Below, piece by piece: positions 10,080 to 18,842 of a stretch of 18,842 nucleotides of DNA. Source of the DNA: Hepatocystis sp. ex Piliocolobus tephrosceles (Eukaryota; Apicomplexa; Aconoidasida; Haemosporida; Plasmodiidae); assembly GCA_902459845.2 (NCBI GenBank), contig CABPSV020000332.1, positions 1-18,842 of the forward strand. The letters are read 5' to 3'. The notes beneath the pieces are model-generated. The model searched no databases. It was not told the DNA's origin and worked only from the letters and a program-made list of their open reading frames with translations. Positions within the stretch are counted from its first letter, which is position 1. Each line of letters opens with the position of its first letter. A program made the translations under genes and the position numbers.

Positions 10080-11407
10080 ACTTTCTACTTCCTCTTGTTG
10101 GGTACATTTAACTATCCAGGGGTTAGAATGGAAAAGTATATATGGGTAAAAAAAAAAAAATATATATATATATATATATATCAACATATGAATATATGGA
10201 AATGGCATAATTTGTTAAAAAAATGCTACACGGCAAAAAAATAAAAAAATATATACATACCCATAAGTATAAACATATACATATACATACACATAAGTAT
10301 ATATAATCAAAATATTAATTGGATAATCAGATGAATATAAACATGTACCTGTCACATAAACAAACAGATAATCTACCTTTTTTATTTTTTTATATAGCAA
10401 TGGTATTTTTAAAAAAAAAAAAAAAAAAGTAGATACAACAAAAGTAGAAAAATAAAAAGGTAAAAAAATGGGAAAAAAAAAAAATTGTAATTTTTAAACA
10501 AGACAATAAAACATGTTTACAAAATATGTTCATAAAATAAGTTAGCACAATAAATTGATAAAAAAACCTCACAAATTAAAAACTTTGTGAAAATATTATT
10601 ACTAATATATAATAACAACTCATGTAAAAAAAATAAAAAAAAAGGAGAAAACAAGAGAATTTTTTTTTTTTTTTCAATCCATTATTTAATATTAAAAATC
10701 CCTAAAAATTAATAAAAATTTAGGCCAATTCATATTATTGTTATTGCTCTATTCTAAGATAATTGTTTGAAGTGCTAAAATGTAGGTAGATATATATATA
10801 TATATATATATATGTGCATATATACTTATTAGATATTTGTACCTTATGTATACACTTAAGCGGTCAGTTATGGGCAAATTGTTTAAAAAAAAAAATTAAA
10901 TAAAAAAAAATGCAGATACTTATAACTACCATAAACATACATATATACTTAAACGCATATATAAACAATTATATACATATAACTTAAATACAAAAAGTAA
11001 CTTTTTTACTTTTTTTTTTTTTTTTTTTTTTAAAAACATATTATATTTATAGCTAATTTTTTTTCCTCTTTTTTAAGCAAATACTTATATAAGAGAAACG
11101 TGTATGTTAATAAAATGCTTAAAAATGTATTTATCAAAACAAGAAAAAAGCAAATATATAAAACACTAAAAAAAGTATTTTACAAATAAGCGAATTTATT
11201 TTTAAATATATTTTAAACTTGCATTTGTATATATACATATATGTATATGTATATAGCCTAAGCATTTAAGAAAAAAAAAAAAAAAAATGGTTTGGTTTAA
11301 AAATTTTCTATGATATCATAAAACTTGTTTGAATTTTTTTTCTTTTACGGAAAACCAACAATAAACAATAATAAATAAAATATATACATGTACACATGTA
11401 AACAAAT

Positions 11408-11454
<47 letters not shown>

Positions 11455-11496
11455 CTTTTATTTTTAATTACGTATAGTATAATATGTTTTTTAGGT

Positions 11497-11572
11497 GAAG
11501 GTCAAGAAAAATCAAACAATTGTGCAGGTCAGGAAAAATAAAATAATTGTGGAGATCAGGAAAAATAAAATA
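11497..11572. repeat. 27-bp tandem repeat, about 2.8 copies
   Basis: Units at 11497-11523, 11524-11550 and 11551-11572 share the core g(g/a)tca(g/a)gaaaaat(a/c)aaa followed by a ...aattgt end in the first two. The repeat is more G-containing than its surroundings. It lies about 255-330 bases upstream of the microprotein start codon, within the likely promoter or 5' UTR. Confidence 0.85.
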
Positions 11573-11645
11573 TACATATATATATTTTTTTAAGAAATAA
11601 ATAATAGATGTTTGCATATATATTTAATTTCTTGTATCACTATAA

Positions 11646-11715
11646 ATATATAAACATATAAAGTACATACGTATATATATATATATATACGTATGTACTT
11701 TATATGTTTATATAT
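11646..11715. repeat. exact 70-bp palindrome, no spacer
   Basis: The 35-base arm at 11646-11680 is the exact reverse complement of 11681-11715. The centre is an (AT)n tract, but the outer parts (taaacatata, aagtacatac) are non-repetitive and still match perfectly. Symmetry ends abruptly at 11645/11716. It could extrude a cruciform in DNA or form a long hairpin in a 5' UTR transcript of the gene starting at 11826. Confidence 0.95.
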
Positions 11716-11825
11716 CTTCTCTACTCCCCTATATATATACATATTAACCCTCCTTTTTTATTTTGTAACTTATTTAACACTTGTAAGAACAACCTCACCC
11801 AACCAAGCGTTTAATTAAATAAAAA

Positions 11826-12023
11826 ATGCCATTAGGTGTGCCACTAGGAAAATACTTGTTTATTGTATCAACTTCTTTTTTATGTATGGCCATGGGTTCT
11901 TGTTGTGTACATCTAATTATGAAACCTGAAATGAGAGAGTACGACATAACAGAACACGTAAAAGAAAGAAATGAGTCAATAGAAGCTGTACAAAAGGAAA
12001 TTATACGGCGTAAGTTGTCATGA
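11826..12023 (+). CDS. BRAWNIN/UQCC6-like mitochondrial membrane microprotein (complex III assembly)
   Basis: A 65-residue protein beginning MPLGVPLGKYLFIV. It resembles animal BRAWNIN (C12orf73/UQCC6), which starts MPAGVP, has one membrane helix ending near a VH pair and then a (K/R)P(E/D) segment; that protein sits in the inner mitochondrial membrane and helps assemble ubiquinol-cytochrome c reductase. Here the hydrophobic helix spans residues about 9-31, is followed by MKPEM (33-37), then a charged, probably helical tail with EHVKERNESIEAVQKEIIRRK. The start sits in AATAAAAAATGCC, a normal context, and the strand has no competing ATG upstream. A strong donor consensus, GTAAGT, occurs inside the last codons at 12010; if used with the acceptor ATTTAAAG at 12291-12298, the end would change to a few other residues before a stop. 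The homology call is from remembered sequence and the protein is short, so it could be an unrelated single-span protein. Confidence 0.72.
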   Translation: MPLGVPLGKYLFIVSTSFLCMAMGSCCVHLIMKPEMREYDITEHVKERNESIEAVQKEIIRRKLS

Positions 12024-12188
12024 CACAATGTACACATATGAAAGTACGCGTATATGTATATATTTATTTCTATAAAAAAAGCTGGGGGAGAGAAATTATA
12101 TTATAAACAGTTATGTACAAGCACAAACACATTTACGTAAACGCTATTTTATTTTTTAGTTTTGCTTTGTTTTATTGTGTTACGTTTT

Positions 12189-12282
<94 letters not shown>

Positions 12283-12969
12283 TTCACATATTTAAAGAAA
12301 TAAGGTAAAAGCGGGGGAAAGCACAAATTTATAGTTTAATAGTGATGTGTAGAACACATATGAATTAAAAAAAAAAGAAAAAAAAAAATTGGAAACATTT
12401 ATATAAAGTAAATAATATTTCAAACAAGTTCGTTTAGTTTGTTTTTTTCTATAATAAAAAAATGTTAAGCAGTGAAAACGCGCATGCGCTCACTCACATA
12501 CTCATACACATATATATATATATATATATATATATGCATAAATATGTATATACCAATGTAAGAAAAAAAGATGGAGTTACATGAAAAGTATATAGATATA
12601 TAAACACAGATATGGAAGTAGTGAATGCTGGAAAAAGAGGACACACTATATACGGTGTAACTCAACATCTTAACGAAAAAAAAAAAAAAAAAAAAAAAAC
12701 TGCTAGCAGGTAGTTATGTATGTATATATGTATGTAAGCAAATATACTCACGTTTTTACTTTATTTGAAGGGTGTTGGTTAGTTTTAAAACGGATGTACA
12801 AACATATAAACCAACCAACCAACAAACCAACAAACCAACAAACCAACAAACCAACAAACCAACAAACCAACAAACCAACAAACCAACAAACCAACAAAAC
12901 AAATATGTATGAAACGGAATGCATTTTTCTTTTTTTTCTTTCCCTATCCTTATCTCTTATTATTTTTTT
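12024..12969. other. convergent intergenic region with long T tracts
   Basis: This stretch lies between two genes pointing at each other and should hold both 3' UTRs. It has two T runs of 47 and 41 bases split only by AA (12191-12280), a (TA)n tract near 12511-12534, an A run near 12676-12699 and an 8-bp minisatellite. Open frames at 12113-12295 (+), 12465-12668 (-) and 12716-13003 (+) are translations of these repeats and not called. Confidence 0.65.
12811..12898. repeat. 8-bp minisatellite (CCAACAAA)n, ten copies
   Basis: After two CCAA half-units, ten perfect copies of ccaacaaa run from 12819 to 12898. It starts about 70 bases beyond the stop codon of the hydrolase gene at 12970 and so may be transcribed in its 3' UTR. 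No degenerate copies are seen, suggesting recent expansion. Confidence 0.95.
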
Positions 12970-14008
12970 TTATATGTCCGAATCAAATATAGATTTTAAG
13001 TGAGAAGGAGCTACTCTGTAAACCCAAACATTTCCTTCTCGTCGATCTAATCGGGATGTCCTTTGTCTTGCTCTTTTTCTTGTAACTATAAGTTCCCGAA
13101 TATCTTCAATAATTTCTCTATTTAACGACCAATAAGAATGTCTTAATGTATGGACATTAGAACCTAACCATGTAGTATCAATAACATCTACATCTAACCA
13201 ATCCCTATTATCTTTATAACAATAAGTAGGTTCTATACCTGTAAATACTAATAATGTATTTCTTAACATAGGTGGTTGATGTAACATTTGTGAATTAAAC
13301 TCTCTTGAATTATTATTATTATTATCAACAGATTGTTGTTCATATATATTAGCATTGCTTAAATTATTTTTATTTTTTCGACGTGTAAAAAAAAATATAA
13401 ATTTTGTCAATTTATTAATAACTCGAGATACACAAGTTTTATATTTATAAGTATCTTCATTTTGTTCTTCATCATAATAATTTTTTAATATATTAAAATT
13501 TTTTTCATTAAAAAAAGAAGTATTTATTTGCGAATCTACACGTATAGCAGGATCAATACTTCTATCAGTTTTTATATCAACTGGAATAGAACAATAATCT
13601 AATTTATTACTTTCAAAACCTAAATTATCAAAACCTTGTATTTTTCTTGTATAATAATCATCATTTTTACATATATTCAAACCAAATACATTTTTACCTA
13701 GTGATTTATTACCACTAAATATTTCTGCCCATCTTAAGGCTTTATCATTCGAGTCACAAAATATAGATATAACTGTACAATACGATCGAAGAAAAATATA
13801 TTCTTTATTTACGAAATCACTTAAATTATATTCTGGGTTCATCATCGTTAATGTAATTAATTTCATTTTAGTTAAATTACTAGAAGAATTTTCTTCTTCA
13901 TCTATGGTTGAAAATAAGTTGCTTTTGACGATGTCATGAAACGATAATAAAAATGTTCGTGTACCCATACTATGAGTTATAATATGTATTTGTCTTATAC
14001 CTGTAAAT

Positions 14009-14053
<45 letters not shown>

Positions 14054-17000
14054 TTGGGTGTGTATAAGTAGGAAAAAAGAATAAGTAACATTTTATATGA
14101 ACATCACGAGCAAAATCACGCCACAGGTGTGTACATGCAATTAAAAGTAGGAAAAAAAAAAAAAAAAAATAAAAAAAAAAAAAACGAACGGACGAACAAA
14201 CGAACGGACGAACAAACGAACGGAAGAACAAACGAACGGAAGAACAAACGAACAAACGAACAAACGAACAAACGAACAAACGAACGGAAGAACAAACGAA
14301 CGGAAGAACAAACGAACGGAAGAACAAACGAACGGAAGAACAAACGAACGGAAGAACAAACGAACGGACGAACAAACGAACAAACGAACAAGTATTACCA
14401 TTACTGCGCAAGGTGCTTAAGAAAGTCTTTAATGCTATGTGTACTTTAGTATTTTTCGAATTATCTCGTGCTACAAAGAATTGTAAAAAACTAGCTCCAG
14501 ATGGCCAGTTAAATAAAAATAATTTTATATAATTGGGGAAATTACCAAATGAAGCCATCTGACCTAAAATTTGTAACGCCTGTAAATGATTTGTATTATA
14601 ACCATGTATAAATATAACTGCTTCTAGACATCCTGCTAATTCACATTTTATCCATCCTTCTAAGCTTAATTCTTTAACATTATCAATCCAAGAATATTTT
14701 TTTTTATCGTTTATGGATGTATTTGTTAGTAACGGAGTTGATTTTATTTTTTTTTTATTAAAAGTATTTTTTTTTTTTTTAATAATTTTTATTTTCACTT
14801 CATTATCTTCAAAATCATCTTTTCCACTTTTATTTTTCATTAAATTATAATTTTTTTTTTTATTTATATATCCAGTTATATATAAACCTCTTTCAGCATC
14901 GATCGATATATGTAAATCCGTGTTGTATATAATTCCAAAATTAGGCATGTGAGGACATAAATTTTGTAATATAATATTCATGCATTTTGTTTTATATGCG
15001 TTTGTAATTGTATCTGAAAAAATTAATCTTTTTTTTCTTTTTTTTTTTATTTTTAATTTAGGTAAAGTACCAGAAAAAGCTCTTGGTAAAAATGTTTTTT
15101 TATGTGCAATTTTTTTTTTTTTTTTTTTTTTTTTTTGCTTTTTTTTATTTTGTTTTTTTCTTTCTCTTAAGACTTTGAATTGTTGCAGTTTTAATATTGT
15201 TGCTGTCATGTTTTGTCCGATATTTTTGGGTATTTTTCGTTTACCTTCTTTGTCCTCTTCTTTATCACTTTTGTTATAGTCAGGTTCTGTCACTCCGTCA
15301 ACACCATTTAATGCTATTTCTTTTTTCTTCTTTTTTTCTTTTCCATCTTTATCCCCACCTTCATCCCCATCTTTATTATCCTCACCTTCATCCCCATCTT
15401 TATTATCCCCACCTTCATCCCCATTTTTATCCCCACCTTTATCCCCATCTTTACCCCCATCTTTACCCCCATCCTTATCTACTATGTCTTCTTTCCATCT
15501 TACTTTTAAACTACTTTCATCTATTTTCTCTTTTTCGAAATTAGCATTCTGTTTATCACTTACGTTAACACTATCAACATTCATATCCTTTGTATCAACC
15601 TGTTTTTTATTATAACCATCATTTTTATCGCTCTTTTTTTCAACAGTGAATATATCTACCTTCTCTTTTCCTAACCTTTCTAATTCTTTAGTATCATTTA
15701 AATTATTAATATCACCATTCAATACAGGTGTTACTTTTGTTTTATTTAACTTTGTTCGAAAGACAGTATCCTTATTTTTTTCTACATTTTTATAATCAAC
15801 CGTTAAATGATTCAAATCATGTTTGAATGATTTCAAATTATTCAGCTCACTTTTTTTATTTTTATTAATTTGACTTTTAAGTGTCCGTATACTTTTACTT
15901 CTATCGTTTCTGTGGGTGTCGTATTGATTATCTTCACCAAGTCTGTCACTGCCAAAACTATTATTATTTTTATTATTATTTTTATTATTTTTATCACCTA
16001 TATTATTATATGCTGTTAATCCATTATGTTCGGATGCAATCCTTTTTATATTTTTGTTTATGTCTGTTACATCGTTAGAAGAAAGAAAAAAAAGGCCTTC
16101 ACTTCCAGCATTATTTATAACATTATTACTATTACCAATATTACTATCGTTACCAATATTACTATCGTTACCAATATTACTATTACCAATATTACTATCG
16201 TTACCAATATTACTATTACCAATATTACTATCGTTACCAATATTACTATTACCAATATTACTATCGTTACCAATATTACTATTACCAATATTACTACTAT
16301 TACCACTATTACTACTATTTTCATTACTTCGGACGTTATAATTATTATTATCCTGATTAGTATGACTACCTCCACTACTATTTTCATTTTCACAATTTTC
16401 AACAGAATCATTTAAAACACAATTTATTTCACTTTCTAATGACAAATTGTTAAGATCATATGTTAAATTATATATATCGTTATAATTTAATAAATCCCCT
16501 TTTAAAATTGTATCTTTTTTTTGTAAATGTGGAGTTGAAGATATGTTATGTGTATATTCATTATTTATAGTTTTACCATTTTCCTTAATATTAGAGTTAG
16601 ATGTTTTATTAATATTATTTGATGTAGTAAAATAATTTGTTTGCATATTTTCTTGATATGCACTATGAATTAAATTACCCATTTTTTTATCTTCTTTTTC
16701 ATTTTCATCAGAATCATCTTGTAACAATTTTGAATAATCTAAATGAAGTATATCGTTACTTGCCTTATTAACCATTAAATATTCACGACATTCTTTTTTT
16801 TCCATATTTCCATGACGTTCCTTATTTTTTTTATGATGTGAATAGGTGTTTGTTAAGTTTAGGTTATAGAAAACGACTCTCGGAAAAGTTCTATAAAACG
16901 CACCACTCACACAACACTCTGTATCTGCCAGCCCTGCAAAACAGTTCGAAAAAAAAAAAAAAAAATAAAATAAAAAAAAAAAATAAAATAAAATAAAATA

Positions 17001-18842
17001 AATAAATAAATAAATAAATTAAAAATATATATGTATGTAAGAACATACATTAATATATACATACATGAATACGTGTAAGTATGTATGTGAGAACATGCAC
17101 GGATACGTGAATAAAAAAAAAAGAAAAAAAAAAAAAAAAAAAAAATTGCGACTTTTACCTATATCCAAATCATTAAGTTCACAATTGGTTCGACCGTAAC
17201 CTATTTTTATACACATAAACCCTGAACCAGTTTTAAAATCCCTACACTTAAAAGGTCCAATAGGTATACCCCTAAACCAATATCCAATCAAAACTTCACC
17301 CTCGTTACTCATCCCACGCCAATAACCAAAACCATGGGGTCTACCTTTATTATCTAACTCTCCTATATAAAATATAATAAAAAAATTTAAATTAGTATTT
17401 TTTTTTTTTTTACAAATACATGAGGGCATAATTTTGTTACATATTTTATTAAGTATTGTTGTTTTTTCTTTTTTAATAACAATGTTATATCCTATAGAAC
17501 TTCTTGTACTACTCTCTAAATCTTTTGAAGGATGCTCTTGTTTCTTATACAATGAATTGAATAAATAGCTATTCATCTTGTTTAAGTGATAAGCATCAAT
17601 ATTGTTAGGTACTCTAAAATTTATCATTTCTTTTTTAACTATTGCATATGAACTTAAAAAAAAACGATCTAAATAAAATTTCAACAGATGTGGGTATATT
17701 AATTTATGATAAATAGCATAACTCGAAATAAACATTATTAATACAGTATAAACTAATAAATTCCATGTATCAACATATAAAGTATTGTAAACACGTAATA
17801 ATTGTAAATTAAAATAGTCTTTCTTTTCAAGAAGTTTATTAAGTGCATCTATAGCACTTCCACCTTTATCCAATAATGTACTTATATTATTACCACTTGA
17901 ATTGTTGTCATGTAAAGTAATATTTTTACTATCACTACTATTATCACTAATACCAGTTGGAGTCTGAACTCTTTCATAATTTTTAAGGTGTCTAAAATTA
18001 AGATATATAACAAGAGGTATTTGTAAAAAATATAAAAACATAAATAAAATTGTTAACCGTCCAGCTAATAAATAATTAGAAGGTATACCCAACTTATACA
18101 ATATTATTATACAAATAAATAAAACTGAGCAACATAAAATTTGAATAATACCATCTAAATTATATATATTTAAAATTAAATTATTTGTATTAACATTTAA
18201 GATATTATTCGAATCATTTATATTCTCATTAACATGGTCAGGTGATTTTAAATTTTTAGAAATTTGTGTACACATTTTAACAATTAATACATATATAATA
18301 ATATAAGTTGCACATTTAAATGCACTATAATAATAAAACGTACCCATATATTTTCGTAACAATTCTCTATACTTCATAAACTTTAAAGTTTCTTCAAAAC
18401 CGAATACATTTTTTGCTTTTTTCGTGGAAGATCTGCTTTTGACCCAATTAACGTCCTTAGGGTATTTCTGAAAGAGATTAAAATCAGAGTCTATATTTTT
18501 TTCGTAACTTTCGTTTTTTTCGTAGCTTCCGTTTTTTTCATGGCTTCCGTTTTTTTTGTAGCTTTCATTTTTTTCGTAGCTTCCGTTTTTTTCGTAGCTT
18601 CTATTTTTTTCGTGGCTTCTATTTTTTTCGTAGCTTCTATTTTTTTCGTGGCTTCCATTTTTTTCGTAACTTCCGTTTTTTTCGTGGCTTCTATTTTTTT
18701 CGTGGCTTCCGTTTTTTTCGTGGCTTCTATTTTTTTCGTGGCTTCTATTTTTTTCGTAGCTTCTATTTTTTTCGTGGCTTCTATTTTTTTCGTGGCTTCT
18801 ATTTTTTTCGTGGCTTCTATTTTTTTCGTGGCTTCTATTTTT
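12970..18842 (-). CDS. polytopic membrane protein with MORN-like repeats and DUF900-type alpha/beta hydrolase domain (5' partial)
   Basis: One gene in three visible exons, 18842-17159 (5' end outside), 16933-14399 and 14000-12970, joined in phase 1; 1749 residues are visible. Numbered from the window edge: (R/G)S(H/Y)EKN hexapeptide repeats (1-113), four hydrophobic spans (about 169-190, 232-253, 260-282 and 358-379), MORN-like motifs GELDNKGRPHGFGYWRG and GYWFRGIPIGPF (about 493-532), an Asn/Lys/Asp-rich linker in exon 2, then the hydrolase. The hydrolase shows FIHGYN (His1338), FNWPSG, HSMGTR (nucleophile Ser1417), CDSNDKAL (candidate acid Asp1492) and LRHSYW (candidate base His1694), the pattern of the DUF900 family, for which I know no established substrate. 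MORN motifs often mediate membrane or lipid association, so a membrane-tethered esterase is inferred. The linker splits the MORN and catalytic parts by about 800 residues. Without the introns it would look like three unrelated ORFs. No ATG start is visible, and none should be assumed at 18377. Confidence 0.87.
14001..14398 (-). other. hydrolase gene intron 2 with AACGAACGG minisatellite (phase 1)
   Basis: Donor G|GTAATA and acceptor TTATTTACAG|GT; the junction codon is GGT (Gly1407), giving LRSNGIRQIHIITHS across the splice. The 398-base intron is filled at about 14184-14390 by an 8/16-bp minisatellite (cgaacaaa, cggaagaacaaacgaa) and has A runs near 14016-14050 and 14151-14184. The intron separates the HGYN oxyanion half of the hydrolase from the catalytic serine half. 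Confidence 0.87.
14184..14390. repeat. 8/16-bp minisatellite (CGAACAAA / CGAACGGAAGAACAAA)
   Basis: Tandem octamers cgaacaaa alternate with variant octamers cggaagaa and cggacgaa (the last base pair of each group varies), making a higher-order 16-base unit. The array lies wholly inside intron 2 of the hydrolase gene. It is far more G+C-rich than the surrounding intron. Confidence 0.92.
15345..15475 (-). repeat. Gly/Asp/Lys-rich coding repeat (GDEGGDNKD type)
   Basis: A degenerate repeat with plus-strand units such as ccatctttatccccacct encodes alternating GG, D, K, E and N residues in the acidic linker of the hydrolase protein. The units are multiples of three and remain in frame. Confidence 0.85.
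16130..16315 (-). repeat. coding minisatellite (SNIGN / SNIGND type)
   Basis: A 27/33-base higher-order repeat of accaatattacta and accaatattactatcgtt units encodes alternating SNIGN and DSNIGN segments in the exon 2 linker of the hydrolase gene. It is in frame; the complementary frame opens long only because the repeat is free of TA-stop codons. Confidence 0.9.
16934..17158 (-). other. hydrolase gene intron 1 (phase 1)
   Basis: Donor G|GTAAAA and acceptor CTGTTTTGCAG|GG; the junction codon GGG links the MORN region (NCELNDLDI) to LADTECCVSGAFYRTF. The 225-base intron contains two A-rich runs, an (AAAAT)n stretch and an ACAT-type repeat. A GTG-started reading at 16910 is a by-product of ignoring this intron. 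Confidence 0.87.
18495..18842 (-). repeat. 18-bp coding minisatellite, at least 19 copies, continues past window edge
   Basis: The plus-strand unit cgt(g/a)gctt(c/t)(t/c)(a/g)ttttttt repeats with an 18-base period and encodes (R/G/E)S(H/Y)EKN hexapeptides. Variants cluster: copies towards the window edge are homogeneous, those towards 18500 are mixed. The array is open in the coding frame to the last base, so the true 5' end of the gene is outside the window. Confidence 0.93.

Larger units (their letters stand above)
10080..11825. other. divergent intergenic region between hydrolase and microprotein genes
   Basis: The two flanking genes are transcribed away from each other, so this 1.7-kb spacer should hold both promoters and 5' UTRs. 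It contains (TA)n tracts (about 10160-10181, 10793-10812 and 11418-11449), A and T runs, a 27-bp tandem repeat and an exact palindrome, listed separately. Short minus-strand frames at 10215-10400 and 10390-10572 are low-complexity and lack a convincing ATG-to-splice structure, although a 5' UTR intron of the hydrolase gene could run through here. Confidence 0.6.

Noticed and set aside
12811..12898. Telomere-like repeat
   Set aside because: Unit CCAACAAA is 8 bases, while Plasmodium telomeres use a 7-base CCCTRAA-type unit; it is internal and small.
12716..13003. Plus-strand NKPTNQQT repeat protein
   Set aside because: Translation of the CCAACAAA minisatellite, ending over the stop codon of the opposite-strand gene.
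14184..14390. CRISPR-like array
   Set aside because: No unique spacers; it is a pure tandem minisatellite in a eukaryotic intron. The same applies to the other arrays in the window.
14116..14449. VRSFVRPFVCSS or NERTNKRTDEQ repeat proteins
   Set aside because: Both strands of the intronic octamer array; flanked by a confirmed donor and acceptor in phase.
16026..16415. ITNITIV, LLSLPILL and VILVIV repeat frames
   Set aside because: Other frames of the SNIGN-coding repeat of the hydrolase linker.
16908..16910. GTG start for an independent gene beginning VSGAFYRTF
   Set aside because: The frame continues upstream to a good acceptor and joins in phase to the MORN-containing exon; GTG starts are not expected in nuclear Plasmodium genes.

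Overview
This is a nuclear segment of a very A+T-rich apicomplexan genome, almost certainly a malaria parasite (Plasmodium). The evidence is poly(A)/poly(T) runs of up to 50 bases, (TA)n microsatellites between genes and in introns, short phase-1 introns with T-rich acceptors, and Asn/Lys-rich low-complexity insertions inside conserved proteins. The runs and minisatellites would suit a non-falciparum lineage, but I cannot fix the species from the sequence alone.

Layout, left to right. 1-1428: A/T-rich intergenic DNA with a diverged tandem duplication. 1429-2136 (+): a two-exon gene for the small OB-fold subunit of replication protein A (RPA3/RPA14 type). 2137-2930: convergent intergenic DNA. 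2931-7880 (-): a four-exon gene for POP1, the large protein of RNase P/RNase MRP; its last three exons would look like an unrelated short ORF if the introns were missed. 7881-8999: spacer holding the POP1 promoter region. 9000-10079 (-): a lysophospholipase-type alpha/beta hydrolase with a complete Ser-Asp-His triad. 10080-11825: divergent intergenic region with a 27-bp tandem repeat and an exact 70-bp spacer-less palindrome. 11826-12023 (+): a 65-residue membrane microprotein resembling BRAWNIN/UQCC6, a respiratory complex III assembly factor. 12024-12969: convergent intergenic DNA with long T tracts and an 8-bp minisatellite. 12970 to beyond 18842 (-): a large three-exon gene, 5' end outside the window, joining hexapeptide repeats, four membrane spans, MORN-like repeats, a low-complexity linker and a DUF900-type alpha/beta hydrolase.

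The genes are unrelated housekeeping and lipid/ester-hydrolysis genes rather than an operon-like system: DNA replication (RPA3), tRNA/rRNA processing (POP1), ester hydrolysis (two different hydrolase families) and probably mitochondrial complex III assembly. The points most worth following are the BRAWNIN-like microprotein, the membrane-MORN-DUF900 architecture, the exact palindrome upstream of the microprotein gene, and the fact that all six introns I could resolve are phase 1. I see no mobile element, CRISPR array, tRNA or rRNA.
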